From the NCBI GenBank assembly GCA_000181795.3, contig CM012954.1:13166265-13230264 (forward strand): a stretch of DNA of 64,000 bases. Direction: 5' to 3'. The stretch is from Trichinella spiralis. Lineage: Eukaryota > Nematoda > Enoplea > Trichinellida > Trichinellidae. Position numbers and translations under genes: made by a program. The notes under the pieces were generated by a model that was not told where the DNA came from, made no database searches, and saw only the letters and a program-made list of their open reading frames with translations. Each line of letters begins with the position of its first letter. Positions within the stretch are counted from its first letter, which is position 1. Below, in pieces: positions 58,133 through 64,000 of the stretch.

Positions 58133-59741
58133 ATGCATTGGCCTGCCATGAAAGTTGACAGCGCAAAACTTGTGATATTTCTTTTGATATTTTCTGGTTT
58201 TTTAAAAGAGTTTCGACCAATTTTGCCATTTATGAATACTTACCTCACATCATCGGCCAGAAATTTCACTGACGACACTCTCAATCATCAAGTTTATCCC
58301 GTCTGGACATATTCCTATATGGCTCTGCTTCTTCCAGTTCTTCTATTATCTGACAATGTGCACCATTTCACATTTGTCATCATTGGAACATTCGGTCAAC
58401 TTTGCACGATGCTGGCGATGATCTATGGTACAACTGTCGCTTGTTTGCAGCTAATGGAAATAGCGTACGGTTTAACAACAGCCTGCGATATCTCGTCCAT
58501 GTCATTTTTGTTCTTTGTTGTCGGTGATCTGAAAAAATTTCAAAAAATCATCAGCATCATGAGAGCAGTCACTCTGCTTGGTATGTGTATAAGTTATGTG
58601 ATTGGTCAGGTGAGGAAATATTCATTTCTGTTAAAATAATTTTCAATTTGACTATTGGAAAATGATTTAGCTGTTTTTATGGTTTGGTGTCACCGATTAT
58701 ACCGTTCATGCGTATGTTTCCTTGACTGCTTCGGTTGCAACAGTTCTACTCGTGCTTTTCATTTGCTTGTTGAGAAAAGTGTGGCTGAAGCCTAGAACCA
58801 TGCATCGACGAACCGAAAACGATACCAAATTTAGTATCCACTTTCTCACAGTGCTATTTTATCGACTGAAAAAATGCTATCATTCAATTTTTGTTATTAA
58901 ATGGTCAATCTTTTGGGCAATTTCCACCTGCGGCTATTTGCAAGTTGTCAATTATATTCAACTTCTTTGGTCAAAGTTGCAAGATAAAAATGACAATTCA
59001 ACTATTTATAATGGAATAACCGAAGCTGTTAATGCGTTGTTAGGCAAGCAATAATTTCACTCCGCTACCTCAATTTCAAATGTGATAACGCACTATAAAT
59101 CATTTTGTTCTACTTTTAGGTGCAGGCGTAGCTTTCGCTGTGCAATACGTGCATCTCAATTGGGCATTGATTGGCGACATGTATCTTTTTATGATTTCCA
59201 TTGTTCAAGCGATATTTTTAATCACCTTGAGTCAAACTTTACAAATGACCATCGCGTACATTTTATACATCTTATATTGCCTTCTTTATCAAACTAGTAT
59301 TACTGTTTGCACGTAAGTTTCATTTTTTATGAATATTTTTTCCTGTAATTGATTTTATTATTACACTGCTTTAGATATCTGATCGCTACACACGCACCAA
59401 AGCGATATCACGCTTTAGCTTTTGGCTCAAATACATTTATTGCACTGCTATTGCAAACTGTTCTCACTTTAATTGTTGCCGATAGCAACGGATTTGCATT
59501 GGATATATCATCGCAGGTAATTTATTTATTTTTTTTACAAAAACGCTAATTTATAATTCAGTTATAACGTTTTCAGTTTAATGTTTATGGTATACTACAT
59601 GGTACAGTTTCAGTTTTTTACCTAATTTCCGGCATTGTGATATTAGCAAAACATTGGCCAATAAATTGGAATGCATTTCTAGAAACTGATGAAGAGTTGA
59701 ACGACTCGAAAAATGCAAATGAAGCGGTCACCGCTGCTTAA
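58133..59741 (+). CDS. SLC19-family vitamin carrier (reduced folate/thiamine type)
   Basis: Five exons: 58133-58609, 58671-59043, 59120-59312, 59375-59516 and 59577-59741. They join in phase to 449 residues. The start is ATG at 58133, with another ATG at 58148 possible. The N terminus holds the family hallmark GFLKEFRPILPF at about residues 22-33 (usually KEFRPSEPF), in TM1. Later matches include YGLTTACDISSMSF (TM4 region), NALLGAGVAFAVQYVHLNWA (TM8 region) and ALAFGSNTFIALLLQTVLT (TM11). About twelve hydrophobic segments are expected, and most can be seen. SLC19 proteins are major-facilitator carriers for folates or thiamine at the plasma membrane; nematodes have several. Substrate cannot be told here, and the altered RPS/RPI motif hints at a diverged paralogue. 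Intron 2 has a GC donor. Confidence 0.88.
59044..59119 (+). other. GC-AG intron in the SLC19 gene
   Basis: TTAG|GCAAGC donor with acceptor CTTTTAG, 76 bases. It joins NALLG to AGVAFAVQ exactly as the family requires. Both nearby GT sites give the wrong phase or an immediate stop, and reading through stops after three codons. Confidence 0.85.
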
Positions 59742-60318
59742 TACGAATTGTTTAAAATTTGAAATATAAAAATTGAATAGAGAGAATGTTTGTTATTCAT
59801 TGGTAACCTTGCTTCATAATTATTATTACTACTGTTAATAGTAATGCTAACTTTTCTGTTAATAATATTCACTTTGCAAACATATACATACCAAATTCAT
59901 ATCAACATCAGATTGTTCAAAATAAATTGATATGTTGAAATAGTGTTTCAAAATTTTGGTGCTAATTATTTCTGAAGTAATTAACTGATTCTTACTGTCA
60001 GAATTTGAATATCAGGTAAATTGAAGTAATAACTAATTTCAACTTATCAAAAAAAATACCAAAAAATTATACTGAACCATTGTTAAACATCGATTAGCAT
60101 TGATAATTTTTTATCTGATATACATAGTGATTATGAAGATGTCTATTCAAAAATTATACAGATCGGTAATGTGGAAAAAATATTTTACTTACTCGTAATT
60201 CTGCCGATACAAATACACTGATAGAAGCGTCTTCAGTGATAGGCGATAATGGAATGATGGCTTTGCAAAATGGCCATATCTTTCCATACGTTAAAAGAAA
60301 AGAAATTACACGAAAGCA
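59742..60318. other. 3' flank of the SLC19 gene
   Basis: AT-rich with AATAAA-like sites (near 59921). No coding sequence supported. Confidence 0.5.
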
Positions 60319-61045
60319 TCATATTAGCTGAATATCCACCAGGCTGGGGCCATTGAAGAAGAATACGTAGTTTGGCAAAAATTGCTTCAAAAGTTGTGCA
60401 AAGTGGGCAAATGTGTTGCTGCGGCGAAGCATCAAAAGAATCGGATGCCATTTGCATGTGGTCGTTTCCACTAAATTGCAGCAGTTTAAAAATTGCCAAA
60501 TGGTAGTGTTGATTGATTGTTTGCCTTTAAAGAGCATACTGATGATGCGCACAAGTTCTCCTTCCTGACTATAAAGAACAAGTACCGCTTTTTGTTGGAC
60601 TTTTGAAAAAGCTGATTTCCATTGTTGCCAACATGTTTATGAAACCAAAATATGCGCATGTGGGGAAATTTATTTTTTCCAGACACTAAGTGCCGCAAAC
60701 AAACTGTTTCTGAGACTTGGTTGGATCCCAAATCGCCGGTTAGAACCGAGATTGAAACTTCTTCAGTATCTCGGAAAAACAATCGCCCATCAACATTTCA
60801 AGTGCTGAAATGATGATCACTTTCTTCTGCTGGCGAACTGCTTTTCTTGAAACTAACGGCAAAATTTAAATACTCTTGCAAAACTGATCGTGCCATTGCT
60901 AAGTACAATTGTTATTCAAGCCAATTTTATTAATTCACTTACCAAAATAATGCGCCGCATTTGAGCACTCGGACAAGACGAAATAGAATGACCAGAACGT
61001 CAAACACAATCTCAACTGATAAGCAATGGAAAATGCAAATTTCAT
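60319..61045 (-). CDS. hypothetical small secreted or membrane-anchored protein
   Basis: Predicted by me from splice signals, not from homology. Minus-strand exon 1 (61045-60943) encodes a hydrophobic leader MKFAFSIAYQLRLCLTFWSF and more, ending TTTG|GTAAGTG. Exon 2 (60804-60747) reads ALEMLMGDCFSEILKKFQSR. Exon 3 (60568-60319) includes GELVRIISMLFKGKQ and FAHFAQLLKQFLPNYVFFFN before a stop. Phases 1 and 2 match at both joins, giving about 136 residues. No family was recognised. The region between exons 2 and 3 is also open in another frame, so other models are possible. Confidence 0.35.
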
Positions 61046-62725
61046 AATCGTTTTGCAACTATTTCGACTGCTTGTAAATAAATAGAATTTAAAACACACT
61101 CGACTAGATAAAATAGCTAATAAATGAAAATTCAGTGTAAAAAAAGTAGATATTCATATTAAAATGAAGGCAGAGCAATTAAAACTGAATTAAAAGTAAA
61201 AAAAAATGCAAGCATTTTTGACTTAAAAAATAAAAAAAGAAAAAACTTACATTTCACGGATGAATTGTGAAAAGATGAATATTAGTGTTGTTGCAAAAAA
61301 TAAAAATAAAAAATATTTACAAGTACGATCGTCTAAAGTCGGAACATCCACTGAGCATCCGTCCAATTTTCAATTCTCATTGGCGCAGATGTCAGTGGAG
61401 GTTCCGGTTCAAACAAGCAAAAAACCTGGGCTGCTGTTGGTAAAAAATTAATACGTCGAATTCGAACAGTCAGAAGTTCTTTCCATTTTATTTTTTGAAA
61501 ATGCTAAAAATATTAATTTTTAAAAATATGTTGCAAAGTAGAATGGTTTATATTTTCGGATTATTACGGTGCAGTGCGTGGTGAATGAAGTGAGATAGAT
61601 AGATAGATATGCACAATTCGAGCTGGTGAATGAAAGCCATCAACGAACCTTCCACTAATTCGCCGTCCAATTCTTAAATAACCGATTGGGATGACGATTA
61701 GTGAAAGGTTCGCTGAATGAAAAAAGTAAAAATTAAACCGTCGCCTGTGAAAATTTTCGAAAAACAGCAATTGTTATTCTTCTCGCCATTATGCTAATTT
61801 TCAAATTAATTTTCCCTGCACCAATAGCAGTTCAGTTCAGTTCAGTTCAGTTCAATTGGTTTCAAATTCGATGAAATGAAGTAAAAATTTTCTTCAGTCA
61901 TGGTAGAAAAAGAAAACAAAAATTTGCTTTTGATCAAAATCAATTCTCCCCTTTTCGTTAAATAAAACAATAAATTTTTTTTCTTATTTTTCCAAATGCG
62001 TGTTGAAAAATAACAACAGCGAATGAAAATTGTTTAACAAAAATATTTTTCGAATTCTTACCGGTTTGTATTTTAAGTATCGATTATATACTATATTATA
62101 GTTGACTAAATTGAATTGCAAAAAGAAAAATTGAAATGAATAAAAAGAGAGAAAAAGAAAGAGAGAAAGTGAGAAAACTAGTCTGCGCGAAGAACAACCA
62201 ACGCTGATAAGAAATATAAAACACTGTGGACAACGTTGAACGTGGGCGAACATTGAGAAACAAGGAACAAACGAGCCGATTGGCGTCCGATAGACAATCA
62301 CATCCGCCTTCTGTACGGACGACGATTACGTGTCTTCTGAAGTGTTGGAAAATTGAAAATTTTCAAGCGGATGGATGATGGTTTCTACATTTTTTTTTCT
62401 TTTTCAACAATAAAAAAATTGCTTATTGAAAAATATTTTCCACTGCATACTTTCTTGCATTCGGCGAACGAATGCAAAAATTTCACTCGGACTCGACTAT
62501 ACACTATTATAAAAAATTTGCATTACTGACGTCGAGCCAAGTAAATTTGAACCTGAGAAAATGTGAAATAATGCTAAAGTGGACAAAGTGCACCTTGTAA
62601 GCTTCGAGAAAAAGGAAGAAAAAAAATACAATTATTTCACCAAATTGAAAAACTTAATAAAAAAATAACTAAAACCATAAAATAAGAAGAATAGTGGTTT
62701 TTTTTCAAATAAATGTCCCACCTAC
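61046..62725. other. AT-rich region, possibly intron or intergenic
   Basis: No supported gene. Contains GATA/AGAT repeats near 61.59-61.61 kb, a TTCAG run at about 61.83-61.85 kb and an A/G-rich run near 62.14-62.18 kb. If the 62.88-kb promoter is real, downstream exons of its gene would lie here. Confidence 0.35.
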
Positions 62726-62890
62726 CTGACTGCGTTGAAAACAATATCACCATCCGTGCATACTGCTCGCTTCAACTTACGATCAGCTTTGCTCGGGAAA
62801 GACGATTCAACAACCGGTCGGGCAGCCACCCCATTCGCATCTCACAGGTGCAAATGAAAATATCCTCTCCGTGAGTTCGTTTATATAGTG
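62726..62890 (-). promoter_or_regulatory. TATA promoter and possible first exon, leftward
   Basis: On the minus strand ACTATATAAACG (TATA at 62887-62880) is followed downstream by a GC-richer stretch ending CAGTCAG|GTAGGTGGG, a good donor (62726-62725). A CCAAT motif (GACCAATCATG) lies about 30 bases upstream of the TATA box. Two short ATG starts occur in the exon, but neither gives a recognisable peptide. Confidence 0.45.
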
Positions 62891-64000
62891 GCGATGATCG
62901 CACAAGAACTGACCAATCATGACAGTCTGGAGAACAGATTCCGCGATTTCGGAAAGAAACGACTGAAGCACTAACTTTATTATTAAATTTCTTACCTTAT
63001 ACTGTACATGAAAAAATTACTAAATTTCATTTGAAAAATGGATGAAAAAAGTTAATCATCAAAAATTAATTAATTACGTTTTTTAAAAATAATTTTTTCC
63101 TGCAGTTTAAAAATTTATTTACGACACTATTGCATACTGTTTTAGAAACCAATTTTCGCATCGCTTTCTCTTTGTAATTCATTCACTTTTAATTGACTTT
63201 ACAAGCAAATTGATTTTGTTTCAAAAAATATACAATGTCAATAAATCGTACGAAAACTATTTCCAATAAAAAAGCAAAAATTTTGTACTTACGAATCTCA
63301 GTTGAAATTTGCATAATTCTTTGCAGCAACAAATTTTATTTGAAAAGCGACTTTTCGAATAATAATAATAATAACAGGATGAAATAAATGAAGATGAAAC
63401 ATTTTCAATAACGAACTGCAATGTTTTTTTCTGAATTTTTTGATTGCAACTGAATTGTGAAAATATGTTTAAAATCAAATTTTAAAATGCATTTCATAAC
63501 GCGTTGTTGTTTTTAACAAACAACAGTGCAATGTTCGAAGTAAAATTTGCATTTTACGTCTCCTAGGGCAGTTTTAGCGAAAGTATAATTGAAACTACTG
63601 TTGTCAAGTATTTTATAATTCAATGTTCACTTCCAATTTTCGGCTTTTTCATCAAACTGTTGGAATCTGCATTGAGAAACTTCCGATGAACTGCATAAAC
63701 GGACAGAAACATGATATTTGTAATATTGCCGACTGTCCGCGTGTTCTTTTATCGCTTTTACTTGGGCCATTTTATTAAAAATTATTGTGATTCCATTAAA
63801 AATTCTTTTTACGCAATTTTGAAACTCTTGAAATGTTGAAAAAAGGTTTTAGCCAAATACGTTTCATCGTCTGCTTTCTTATGCTATTTTGGCTTAACAT
63901 TTGCTTTTCTGAGTTTTTCAAAATTTTAGATTTTAAATTTTATCCAAACTGTTTTTTAACCATTATTATTCAGTTTAAAATATGCTTTTTAATTTATTTG
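62891..64000. other. AT-rich intergenic DNA to the end of the window
   Basis: No gene, RNA or structured repeat was recognised beyond an AAT run near 63.36 kb. Confidence 0.45.

Noticed and set aside
1-64000. tRNA and rRNA genes
   Set aside because: I looked for B-box-like GGTTCGAATCC motifs and cloverleaf-compatible GC-rich patches and found none convincing; a covariance-model scan would be decisive.

Overview
The window is animal nuclear DNA, AT-rich, with short (about 50-100 base) introns. It is almost certainly from a nematode. The genes read for cuticle and secreted chitin-type matrix (EB-module arrays, a NodB polysaccharide deacetylase domain, PAN/ZP and ZP-only proteins), plus an ariadne-type ubiquitin ligase and an SLC19-type vitamin carrier. 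A clade I (Trichinella/Trichuris-like) worm is a guess, not shown. The assembly carries a 10-N gap beside a low-quality read tail, so some oddities are technical.

Layout. 1-6983 is mostly intergenic but contains a small two-exon gene (1962-2389) encoding a tachykinin-related neuropeptide precursor with three FFGxRG units. 6984-16486 is a very large secreted protein: about two dozen six-cysteine EB modules, nearly one per exon and nearly all exons flanked by phase-1 introns, followed by a NodB domain in which two of the expected metal/catalytic histidines are asparagine. 17351-20618 is a related gene with a signal peptide, a chitin-binding-like region and more EB modules but no deacetylase domain.

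20619-46625 holds no recognisable conventional gene. It has a large imperfect palindrome (about 22.2-33.8 kb) whose arms carry the same modules in inverted order: a TATA box plus exon plus conserved splice donor, then repeated exon-like blocks ending in GTAAGT. The centre is a 223-base satellite. A three-copy 1.27-kb tandem repeat follows (35.3-38.7 kb), then another copy of the TATA/exon module (39.6-41.3 kb). A false duplication surrounds the N gap at 42.4 kb.

46626-49432 encodes a three-PAN plus ZP protein of NOAH/NOMPA type, and 50369-52628 a ZP protein with a furin site and transmembrane segment. Both are apical matrix genes on the same strand. 53514-55180 (minus) is ariadne-1, with its last short exon recovered by homology. 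58133-59741 (plus) is a diverged SLC19 folate/thiamine-type carrier. 60319-61045 (minus) is a weakly supported small secreted protein. The last kilobases carry a TATA promoter near 62.88 kb that probably fires leftward, and otherwise AT-rich intergenic DNA.
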